This document shows, in pieces, positions 39,101 through 49,472 of a DNA stretch of 64,000 nt. The position numbers and the translations under genes were made by a program. Location: NCBI GenBank assembly GCA_964036045.1, contig OZ038378.1, positions 168,503,975 through 168,567,974 on the forward strand, given 5' to 3'. Positions within the stretch are counted from its first letter, which is position 1; every line of letters begins with the position of its first letter. The notes under the pieces were generated by a model. It was not told the DNA's origin. It ran no database searches and was given only the letters and a program-made list of their open reading frames with translations. Source of the stretch: Eutreptiella sp. 'Long Island Sound 2002' (lineage: Eukaryota; Euglenozoa; Euglenophyceae; Eutreptiales; Eutreptiaceae).

Positions 39101-40224
39101 CTGCGTGTAGCTGATGGTACAAAATGGAGGGCGAGCGCAAATGGTCAGCTGATCACTTTTGCATGTGGCGGAAGATGCAGCAGGCAGAGATGCAGCCCAC
39201 CTCTGCGGTGCTGGACACACAAACACCATCATCAGCTGAACGTAGTCCCGGGAATTGCTGCAATTTTCCGCCTTACTGCTGCGTGCTGCTCCCTGTACGA
39301 AACTAAAATCATGGATTGTTGCCCAACAAAGGATCGGCAACTTGAAAAATCGGTCTATCATGCATCGTAATCATGCATCAACCAAATAAACACCCGTTGC
39401 GAGGCGTAAGCCCCTCACGCTACATAAGTATAAGAGGCACCAGGTCATGCATCTCAAACATCAGCTGCCCATTGCCGCAACACCCTTTACTATGTGTTGA
39501 ATGGGATGAAGACAAAGGCAGGAGCCTGTGAAGCCGCTTTGGGAGGGTGCCATTGTCCTGAGTCTTACATGATTGCACAAGTCTTCTCCTTCTTTTGCTT
39601 CTGTTGAAGAGGCTGCAGAACAATAGAGTTATGGAGAAAGCACCCACAGCTTCACGCCATACTGCCGCGCCCCCAAATCCCAGGTATATGCATTGCCCCA
39701 CAAAGAAACGCACCAAACAAGGACCAGCAAAGAAGCGACCTTTTTTGGCGTCTTGTGGTGTTGTTTTGCACTCTGTGAGTCTGTGTATTTGATGGCTGCC
39801 GGTGGAATATTTGGGCTTCGATATTGGCTATGGGTGGTGGGTTGCAGTCAAGACTAAAATGCCACAATCCATCAATCACCCTCTCCAAGTTTGCTGCAAT
39901 CCATTTTGTGTGGTTTTTTTTTGTGTTGCCAAAGGCACCAAATGATAACAGCACATATGTAGGTATGTAAGTTAAAACATACAAGCCTGGTTTGTCTTGT
40001 GTCTTTTTTTCCTGGAAACTGAGCAGATGAGAGAGGTTACAATTCCAATGAGGTCCCATGATTTAGACTGTCTACAATTAGCACTGCATCAACAATGATT
40101 GGGAGAACAAGAATTTAAACACACTCTCACCCGTATCCTCTGTGGGCCCTAAGGGCTGTTTGGTGCCTTTCATGCATCATGCCCACAGATACACGGGCAG
40201 GTTTGGATATTGCACAGAGCAGGG
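36191..40224. other. Long non-coding stretch
   Basis: I see no complete gene. At 37640-37765 on the minus strand a charged helical stretch (PLEEELRRK, stop TGA, EKAEREELREASGGCC) looks like decayed coding sequence in which an Arg codon CGA could have become TGA. Everything else reads as non-coding. Confidence 0.4.
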
Positions 40225-42260
40225 TCACACGGTGTGATAAACATGAAGCCCATTGACTTGATCAGAAGGTCTCGAACTTCTGTTCTGCATCCTCCCTGCG
40301 CTCAAATTAGACGTCATCACAAGCAATCCCCACCCCGACTCATGCTGACTGTCTGCTGACTCCTTGGTGTTGGGGTTTATACCATTGACGTGTATCCGTT
40401 GAATGGCAAATGGCGGTTGTTCGGGCAGAAAATATAGCCAGTGTGGCTGCACATGAAAAATGCCTTTCCCGTGGATCCGGTGGGGCTGCACACGCAGCAT
40501 CGACATGACTGCGATGGCGGGGGCGTCAGCCGGGTACCCGGTGGCACCCGTCTGGGCATTTGGCTGAGCCACGACTGCAGTCTGGGAGGGTGGCTGGGCA
40601 ACCTAGGCGGCAGAGACATCCCGAGCGCTGCTCGAGGGCATGTCCTCTTGGGGAGGAAAATGGACGCGACTGGCCGTGCCACCGGGGCCCATAGCAAGGC
40701 CAAATCGCGGCTGCGTTTTGCGCAACGCACGGGGGTCAGGCTCCCAAATGGTCCACGTCTCCTAATGTCTCCCATACCTGGGGACTTGCTGCTGCTCAAG
40801 CGTCCCCAAAATTTTCTTGAGCAGCGGGTCAGTGGGGGGGTCGATGTGAGTGGCGTTGGGCAGCACGTTGGCATGCTCTGTCGGGGGTCCACTGCGTGAA
40901 CAGGGCCCCTTGCATGTCTTGGCCGGGGGGGGGGGGGACCATGGTGGCGGGCGGTGCTCACCATGACGAGGACCCCCCCTTAGTTGAGGAGGACCTCGAC
41001 CCACCTGTCCACCTGGGCTTCCCCCAAGGCCGTTTCCAGGCATGCACAGGCGGTACCGGGGGAGAGGGCCACAAAACTAGAGAGGTGGCAGTCCGACATT
41101 GACCTGTCAGACGGGGGGAGGATGTGGGGGGCGGTGGAGGTGTCCGTGTGGGCCAGCTGATCGCCGGACTCTACACCGGACACGATGACGGAACCGGGGG
41201 GCATGGGGTGAACGAATGCGAAGGGGGCAGGCATCCTATCCTTTAGCTTGGTTACGAGTTTTTTGAACATGCTCCCAGCCAGGGCCTCTGTCTTAGACGC
41301 TCTGGATTGGTAGCGCTGGGGCAGGGAGGGATCAGCCCTTTGTTGTTCCACGGTTTTTTGGTTAAACACAACATTGAAAAGCTGTGGAACTTTGTTACCC
41401 CCCCCCCCCCCGCCCCAGATTTTCTCCACCCATTTCCAAGCCACCTTGCAGTCGGCGCAACTGAGGGTGTCTCCGTTCACCGTATACCCAAGCCCGTCAA
41501 CAAAGTTGAGGGGCATGGGAGGTGCGGGACAGTCGAGGAGGAGGGAGGGGCTAGCGGTTGCATAGGCGGGGGGGTCCGGCAAGGGGGCGGTTCACAAACG
41601 GGGTTCGGGGGTCATGAAGGGGGGTGGGGGTCGGCCAATCCCCGATACCAACTCAACCCACACATCTGATGGAGCGTGGGAAGAGTGATGTCGGGGATGT
41701 GGTGGAAGGGGGGGCTCAGGGTGGGCGGGGAAGAGCCCCAAGTCATCCCACCACTGAGCAGTGGCAGTGTGCCACTGAAAGGGGAAACAAGAATGGCCCC
41801 CCTTTGGTTCCTCGGGAGGGAAGTACTCGTTCACGGCGATCATATCCATGTGCAGGGGGCAGCGGACAAGGTTAGTGGTGGGGTAGATCCGACAAACCCC
41901 CGATTTCAACTTGCCCGACCCGTGCATAGACATGACCCCCAAGAGGGAGTCAACCGTTTTGGGGGCGGGAACAAGGCGGACGGCCCTCACCTTAGGGAGG
42001 GCCAGCTGCAGTTGTTGCCACAGGTCTGTGGCCGATCCCTTCTTGCGAAGAGCACCCGCACGCTCGGATTCCCTCATGTCAATATGGATAAGGGTGGGAG
42101 AGGGGTTCAAACCCTTTGCCCATTCCACCACCTCCCCCACCAGCAGGCCCCCCGTGTATGTGGCCTCCTCCAGCGTATGCGGGCGGCGGGGGAGGCCCAG
42201 GAAGTGGGCGTGGCTGTCGGCGGCTAGGTTGCGCAGGCTACCATGTTGCAATAGGGCCAT
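40225..42260 (-). pseudogene. Degenerate protein-coding region of unknown family
   Basis: Minus-strand reading from ATG about 42260 (MALLQHGSLRN). The first ORF runs to TGA 41592-41594. The same frame then continues (TAPLPDPPAY..) to TAA 40980. After a G13 run near 40923-40935 a second frame carries the protein on, across TAG 40762 (RYGRH, stop, ETWTIWEPDP) and another TAG near 40603 (DVSAA, stop, VAQPPSQ), to about 40240. It includes a CADCKVAWKW Cys pair and QLAHTDTS followed by SSFVALSPGT. The HTD could be the HxD iron motif of a 2OG-Fe(II) oxygenase, but this is weak. The stops and shift mark it as decayed, probably repeat-derived. Confidence 0.4.
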
Positions 42261-42333
42261 TGCAAAAGAAATCAGAGTTGTACAGGGGGACAAAGGCATG
42301 GAAAGGTGCTAAACTTAAAACAAAATTGTGCAT

Positions 42334-42356
42334 ATTCGCGCGATCTTCGCGCGAAT
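42334..42356. repeat. Perfect 10-bp hairpin, alternating CG
   Basis: ATTCGCGCGA, loop TCT, TCGCGCGAAT. A related GCGAATATGCGCGCG lies 60 bp downstream. Alternating CGCG makes the stem prone to unusual DNA structure. Confidence 0.85.
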
Positions 42357-42620
42357 GGGAATTACATGTGAATGCTAACAAGACATGCGTGCGAGACATG
42401 CGAATATGCGCGCGAATTTAACATTTTTTTGTGAATCTAAGCGGCGTTAGCAACCACTCGAGCTACACTTTGCTTGAGTTTATTTTTCTTCAATTTTTGC
42501 CGAAGTAAGCACGGCAAACGGGCAAACGGGCACGGAATAACGGGCAAAACGGGCCAAAAGCATGCGACGTGTGCATGTTCATTCAAAAGCGCGGTTGGCA
42601 AAAGGTACATATATCCTTGT

Positions 42621-42690
42621 GTCTGCAACCGTCTAGAGTGGACCCGTTTTGATGTCAGTTTGGTGTGAAAGTAAATTTTGGCCTGTGACA
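42621..42690 (+). repeat. CGTCTAG-motif repeat, copy 1
   Basis: About 65 bp: GTCTGCAACCGTCTAGAGTG, then GACCCGTTTTGATGTCA, then TTTGGTGTGAAAGTAAATTT and TTGGCCT. Also found near 44181 and 44980. Confidence 0.75.
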
Positions 42691-43289
42691 ATGGATGACA
42701 ACGACGGATGTTCCCAAAATGGGCCACTTGGTGGTGCATGGCTCAGGACAAATTCTCTGCAATGTGGACTTGTCGAAGGCAATAAAATTTCCATGGGGGC
42801 ATGATGAGTGCTGAAATGTGCCAAATTGAAATGCTTATGGATTTTGTTGGTTTGACGGTTTGTTGGTTTGTTGGTTTGATGGTTGTGGTGCAACCATGTG
42901 GGAGAGTTCGTCATAGTCATTGACACAAGCAAATATCAAGTGCGGTGTGGTTGTACTGGATAGAAATTCTGAAGCTAGTGATTTTGTTTCCAACGACCAC
43001 CACCAGCCTCCTACTTTAGTAGGGATGTGTTTGACTGTAGATTGGCACTGGTAGTGGGCAACTCTGTGGTAGGCTGCAAACCCATGTAGGAAGTTTAAAT
43101 ATGTTGCCAAATTCTATTGCCTTCGGTAGTGCACCTCGAAGAGAGCCTGACAGTCAGCCAATCGGTCAGTTACTCAGGCAAGCAGTCGGTCAGGCAGTTA
43201 GTCGGGCAAGCACACAAGCAGACATGCAGACAAAAACACGCAGTTTGGGTTTGTTCAGTGGCGGACTCTGTAGTGGGGAGCCCGAAGTG

Positions 43290-43390
43290 CAGCAGAACAG
43301 TCAGCGGTCAAGTGATAATGCAATCGACAGCCAAGAGTCATGTCGGCGGTTCGATTCCCAGCCGACAGATCGCCGACTGTGCCGGCCAAC
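43290..43390 (+). repeat. tRNA-derived SINE-like unit
   Basis: Contains a box-A-like CGGTCAAGTGATAATGC and, 49 bases on, a perfect box B GGTTCGATTCC inside a 6-bp stem (GTCGGC/GCCGAC). No acceptor stem pairs, so this is a tRNA-derived relic rather than a tRNA gene. The sequence that follows ends in long C tracts (43448-43492). Confidence 0.45.
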
Positions 43391-43987
43391 CTGCAACCTT
43401 TGTTGTACCCGACCCTCTTTCAAATCGTTCTAAGTACAAACTTTTGAACCCCCCCACCCCCCCCCCACCCCCAACCTCCCCCCCCCCCCCGAAATTGATA
43501 TCCAATTTCAGGGAATAGAGGCTTCAGAATCAAAAAATCCATTGGGGGATTGTTTTATTGGGCAAAATAATGATTTTACAAAGGGGGTTGGACATTCAAT
43601 ATCATGCCTTGGGGTATGCTACGCGAATGACCCCCAAAAACGGAGGGGTATACGACGCACGCGCTTGATCAAACAACCTCTCTTCGAGATGATTTGGTGT
43701 AGAACATTGGAACAACAAGTTTTTGGCCTCTTTTTGGTATAGGCTCTGCATGCGGCATATTGTGAACAAAATGAGGAACACTTAGAGCACTAGAAAATGA
43801 TAGCATCATGTGCACGCAGTACTTGTAACAACCACAACCTATGACAATTATCACCAGGCTTTCGGGACAGTGGAGAATTTTTGGTTTGCCATTCGTTGCA
43901 GTTGGGTTACATGTAGGGCAACAAATAGCACTACCCCTGGTGTTGTTCTTGATACAGGGGGTAGGGCTTCTGTGAAGGGAGGGTTTT

Positions 43988-44032
43988 GTGTGGGAAATTT
44001 GGCATTTCAATTGTGTGCGAAATTTCCCACAC
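43988..44032. repeat. Perfect 13-bp inverted repeat
   Basis: GTGTGGGAAATTT and AAATTTCCCACAC separated by 19 bases. Could be a short foldback element or a hairpin. Confidence 0.85.
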
Positions 44033-44174
44033 GATTTTTAGGCCACTTTGCAAAATAAAATTGTGTTGAAATTTAGCAGTGTTTTTTGTCGTGCAAGCGT
44101 CTTTGCTAAGCGGACTCAGCACTTGTATGGGGTACAATCAAGTTCTGTGAGTGCAAAGCCTCTCGGCGTGAATA

Positions 44175-44245
44175 ATTCCTTGCAACCGTCTAGATTGGAC
44201 CCGTTGTGACGTCGGCTTGGTGTGAAAGTGACGTCATTTTTTCTC
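44175..44245 (+). repeat. CGTCTAG-motif repeat, copy 2
   Basis: TTGCAACCGTCTAGATTGGA, then CCCGTTGTGACGTC, then CTTGGTGTGAAAGTGA. Related to 42621 and 44980. Confidence 0.75.
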
Positions 44246-44887
44246 CGATGCGGAGAACAGGGATGTGCTCGTTTCAACAACCAAAAAAAATTGTTCCGTT
44301 CTGTTGCTTGCCTGTGTTAACATGTCTTCTGGAGCACTGGTTTTTTTTTACCGCGTTTCAAACGTAAGATTTTACAGCTAGAGGTGATTGGTAGTTCAAC
44401 AACAACGAAATTCAGATTTTCCCCTGCATGGAGAACGGTTCTCTGTTGAATGTTTCCAAAAATTGGGGTGTGTTTTGTGTGTAACACCCTCTATTGACAC
44501 TGCTGTAGCCAATTTATTCAACACTTTTTGATGCCTTTTGACCCGTCCAAAGAGTGCGTCAGTCATATGACTAGCATGTTTTGCTTAGGGTGTGACAGTC
44601 CATATCACCCCCAACTACAATTTCACTACTAAAGAAGGGGTTCCATACAGCTCAAACACCTCGTTTTAGACAAGAAACTTGGGAGAGAACTGCACCTGAG
44701 TGACAGCAATAGGATATTTGGCTTATTTTTTACGGTTGAAGCACCGTACAACTTAGGGGTTTGTTTAAAAAAGCTTCTCCCCCAAAACAGGTGCTTCGCT
44801 GCAACTTTGTGCATTTTTGTTCACCTTACGGCGCCCCCTTGTTCAGCCCTGTTCAGGACATCCCCAGGCATAGTGCATCCCAAGCTG

Positions 44888-45163
44888 ATTGGGGATTGAA
44901 TGCTGGATGCTAATGATGGATGATCCCAACAATCCGAGATGTTGAATCTGAACCAATTCCAAAAACCACTCATGCTTTGTGTCTACAATTGTCTAGGGTG
45001 GACAGGTTTTGATGTCACTTGTGCGTGAAAGTGAGTTTTGGCCTAAGAATCTAAAATGCTGACCGTGATTGGGGATGGCATGATGGATGATGACAGAGAT
45101 GATCCCAAAATCGCAGATGCTGAATCTGAAATGATTCCAAAAACTACCGATGTTGTGTATGCA
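44888..45163 (+). repeat. Duplicated 95-bp block enclosing CGTCTAG-motif copy 3
   Basis: 44888-44980 and 45069-45163 share GATTGGGGAT, GATGGATGAT, GATCCCAA and TTCCAAAAACTAC-type blocks. Between them at 44980-45046 lies the third CGTCTAG-motif copy (ACAATTGTCTAGGGTGGACA, then GGTTTTGATGTCACTT). Confidence 0.65.
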
Positions 45164-48100
45164 ATAATCCATTTGGTGTGCACATTGCAAACCCCCATTC
45201 AAATCATGCATAGACTTACAAAAGGAGGATGATATCAGCAATGAGGAGGAAGAAGGAGGTTCCATCTCAGGCACTAGACTGAGTTAATATGCGGTATTCA
45301 GTCGGACTCAGCACATCCCAGAAGCGTGCATGCACAGATATTTAGGTGCGCGCGCATGCACACCTTGTAGAAAGTGTTTTTTCTGTGGAGCAGGGAGCGC
45401 AAATACAGATAGAGACGGCGTGCCGGACGAGTGGCGAAGCTGAAGCAAGAGGCTGGGCCCGGAAAGCACATCTGCACATATACATGTGCAGATGTACTTG
45501 TTTCCAAAGCACCAGCCAATTGTTCGTACGTCCAGTTTACATCATGCAAAACCCGTTTTTATTGAAATGTAACGCAGCTTGTCAATGCGATTGTAGGCAC
45601 CCTTTTATTGCGACACTGATTGTGCTAATACAAGCTGCCACTCTTTGTGCAGGAGGCTGTCGACTCACCGAGGCAACAAAAGCGTCCTTGTTAGGTGTGC
45701 TGAGCTGCTGGAGCCCAACTGCAAAAAAGTGCTCTGAAGTCCCCATATCTCGGCGACTGTTTGCAACGTAGGGGCCCAACTGTGGACCTGGGTACGGGTT
45801 ACTGAGTGGTGTTAGGGAATGAAATCAACCGTGCATGGGTTCATGAGAGGTGCGTGTCACTTGCATACAAGTGTACATGGGGGTGAGAACTCATCAGAAC
45901 GGTTCCCAAGGCAAGTATAGTGGGACAAGGGCTCATGTCAAGTAGCCCAATTTTATACAATGTATGAGGTCTGGGCCGCATGTGGCTCGCATTACTGGTC
46001 ATGCCCAAAGGGTGTGATGTATGATGTGAAGTGTGATGTGAGCTGCGCAACCCCTAGCATGTCCCCCTCCCTCGTACCACAAGCACGCGCCCCTCCTCCT
46101 ACTGCGAGGAAGCTGTTGCAGTCGAGGTGCGTTTCTCAGAAGAGGCAAAAATGGACTGCGGGGGATAGGGTTCTGGACTGCCTTGAGGGCCTAATCCACA
46201 GAGGGTCGCAAGCAACAATTGGTCCAACACAAACACACGCACAACATACAACGTTCGCATGCGGAGAATTGGCTGAATAACCTGCAACAGAGACGCATGT
46301 GCAACAGGAAATTGGAACCTGGCAGAGGCGGGGCCATGCATTCCCCGCAGAGGTCGCAGTGCCAAGCAAGTATGAAGCAGCGAGGCCGGAAGGGATATGG
46401 CCCGTTCTGTACCACCGAACCACATCCAACCACACAAAGGTACCCTTGGGGGAAGCAACCACCACCTTGGGTTGCACAAGACGCACTCGCACAGCCGTAA
46501 GCCCCCAAACCCAGGGCACCGTAAATGCACTCTTTTTGAAAACATGCACACAACAGGGCTCTAATCCCCTGAATCGCAAATGTATGGCCAATGAAAATTT
46601 TACGGCGCCAGCGTAAACATTGACGAATCTCGGTCAAATTTGCGTTTTCTCTCTTCTGAGTTGTATCTCAAAAACACAGTTCCAGCAACGGTTTAAACTA
46701 CTAGCGCAGGACCTGGACCTTGTTCAGATATGCTAAGACGGTTCATTGGCAACCCTGGGGGAATGTGTAAAGCAGATCCACAAAAAGACAGATAGCTACA
46801 AGTTGCATTTTCAATTTAAAAGACACTCCCTAATTGGACAACTCTAATGAGGAAAATATTGGTCAAATGAGCCCCAAACAGTCTGTCATCATTTGTTGTA
46901 GAGAGAAACCCTCAATGTAACATCTCCCTGCAAAAAAGTTTACGGTGCCAGTGCCGTTAAAAAAAAATTCGTCTTCCTACTGATTGGAAACCAATACTAT
47001 GACCAAAAAATATTTTCTCTGTCTGAAGGAGAAGGGCAGGAGAAGGGCACAGATGGACAGATTGGGAAAAACTTGCATAGTCCACTTGTACCACTGCTAT
47101 GCGAACAGTCACCCCCTCTCAGATGTGGTCAAGCCTGCACACAATGAATCCCCCAGCGGTTGTTACGTCCGACGTCACATCAAAGTCTAAATCCTCATTT
47201 GTTGCAGGTGCGGGATCAAAACCCGTGTATGTGTACTAATGTCGTCCTGCTCGGCAGGGTCCTCATAGACAGGTGTTACAGCACCCACTTCAGTTTTGTC
47301 ATTTTCCATTGCACCAAATTTGGTGTCACCGTCACTCAACTCGTCCTCCGGTACGTCGTGGGCTTGGTCCTGGGGTTCTTGGGGTTCCTGACCAGCCGCC
47401 GCAAGGGCGGCCGTTGCAGTGACCTCCTGCTATCAGACGCTACAGGCTCCTAGGCTGCAAGGCAGCGCTTACCACTGTAGGGTGCCATTTTGATGCCTTT
47501 TGATGCCGGTGGGTGACACAGAGAGCCCATTTCAACCAACCCGACGCACATTTTCATCCCATGACCCCGCCCTGTTCCAGACACCCCAACACACATGCAA
47601 AAACCACTCCATAGCAAAACAGCATGCTGCCCATCAACGGGACTTGTTTCTACAGAAAACACAATGTCTACAATGTCTGCAGCATGTGGAAAAATTGCAC
47701 AGCCTAACAGGAACCCACTCTGTGCAAAATGCAGTTGAAGGCGCAGTCTGCTGCACAGGTGTTTCGGTGTGTGGTGTTGTTGTAACAACTTTCTAACCAT
47801 GGAGAAAACGCAACAACAAAGCACCATGTTACGGCAGCAACAAAGTAACCCGGACACAAGAATTTTTATTTGCCTATGAATAACCGCCACTAGCTAACAC
47901 CGTAAGTAGCCAAATAGATGGCCAATGAGGTCCTACCACCATACAAAAGGGGTATCAGCTCAGCTTCACCAAAACCCTTGAATTTCATCACTATATATTT
48001 GTTGCAGAGCCTCCTATTCACATCTAGATTCTGCAAGCCAGTACTTTCCTGTTGCAGTGCCACACCTTTGAGGCCAGCAGCCAAAGACATGTATACAAAT

Positions 48101-48659
48101 TTACGGCAGCGGCGCCGTGAGTTGTACGGCGGCAGTGCCATAAAAGTGCTTTCTTGTACCCAGTGGACTATGCGGGTTCCCCAAATTCTCCATCTCCGCC
48201 CTACCTCGGACCAGGGTTTACTTGTGGTTCATCGTAGGGCAGTAAAACAATGGTTTGTTGCTGTTCGTCATTGTTCGCCGTTGTTTGTCGTTGTGTGTTG
48301 TTGTTCTTGGTATCACAAATGGATCCTATGGAGCATTTGGTGGACCAAAATTATGTTGGTTTGAAAGCAAATAAACATATGTAGCCACACACTGTGCAGG
48401 GTGGCTCATTGCTTACCAAACCGTGACATAGGAACAAAAAAAATTGGACACGGTGATCTTGGGCCGCCACCTAGAGTTGCCAGCAAGGAGGCACACTATT
48501 TTGTAATATGCTCCTTGGCAAATGGCCTGTTGTACACGGTTCGACAATAACAAAATCAAGTCAACAGCATCATCTTTCACGCGGATGGTATTCAAACGAC
48601 TGTGCAAAAGATATGGTGTCCATGGCTATAGATCACTGTTAATGACGATGCCAGTAGCA

Positions 48660-49010
48660 ATGCGTGGCACAGAGGCAACTGCACAGTGCCAGAGACTGCC
48701 CGCAGCACTGTGTGGCAGTGTGCTAGCTGCAAGCGTAGCCGTGTGCCGCTTGCCACTTGCACAATGTCAGAGAGTGCGTGCTGCATAGCGTTAGAATGTG
48801 CTTGTAGCACCGTGTGACGAGGTGCCTGCTACACGGCACCACGGTGTATCAATTGCACGGCAAGACAAAGGCTTGGTGCGCTATGTGATGGAGTGCCTAT
48901 AGTACAGCCAAACAGAGTGCCTGCTGCACATCATGACAAAGAGCCTACCGCACAGCATGGCGGTGTGCCTACTGCACAGCATCGCAGGGTGCTAGTTGCA
49001 TAGACCTGAA
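48660..49010 (+). repeat. Degenerate minisatellite, about 25-bp unit
   Basis: Repeated GTGCCTGCTGCACAGCATG-like units, drifting in length and sequence, clearest at 48910-49010. The first part is more decayed. Confidence 0.6.
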
Positions 49011-49472
49011 CCCGCGGCTCAACTGGACTTGTGAAGTTGAGGCTTAGTTGAGGGCTACAAAGGCTCGTTTAGGGCTAAATGGTATTTTTCAAGGGAGTTA
49101 ATGTCAAAGTTTATGGCTTTCGGGGCTTGGGAGGGGTTTTAGGATGTCCCAAAACTGATTTCAATCCCTACTTCAAGGGGGCTTGACAAGGGTACTTTTT
49201 TTTTGACGGCTCACTTGACGGAACAACTTGACTGAGCCGTCATTGAGCAGCTAGTGAGCCGACTCACTTAGCTGTGACAGAGCTCTCACTGAGAGCTAAG
49301 TGAGAGGTTTGGTGCTCTCAGTGAGAGCTAATTTGAGGCTCACACAGGGCTCATTTAGCACTTTCCCCCGTCTTTCCTCTCTATGCTTGATCCAATGTGT
49401 TTGACTGCATATACTTTCTCCAGGTGGTTCACATTTTGCCCGCACTGTTTACACCACATCTGATCTTCATCT

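Larger units (their letters stand above)
42261..49472. other. Non-coding stretch with several short repeats and hairpins
   Basis: No gene recognised. Individual elements (perfect hairpins, a SINE-like unit, the CGTCTAG motif family, a 95-bp duplication and a degenerate minisatellite) are listed separately. Minus-strand 48141-47890 has a natural-looking 83-residue ORF (KFKGFGEAELIPLLYGG) and plus-strand 46299-46616 another. Neither has a recognised motif or clear splice sites. Confidence 0.4.

Noticed and set aside
16102-42260. Stop-codon reassignment (TAA/TAG as Gln or TGA as Trp) to explain the in-frame stops
   Set aside because: About 4,800 codons of the mosaic gene contain only one TAG and one TGA, while Gln and Trp are otherwise encoded by CAG/CAA and TGG. 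The MINDY gene uses CAG/CAA throughout and ends at TAG. A reassigned code would show many such codons.
43290-43390. Functional tRNA gene
   Set aside because: Boxes A and B are good but acceptor and anticodon stems do not pair.
47200-47290. tRNA-like T-arm (GCGGGATCAAAACCCG) near 47213
   Set aside because: The arm alone is present; no box A at a suitable distance and no other stems.
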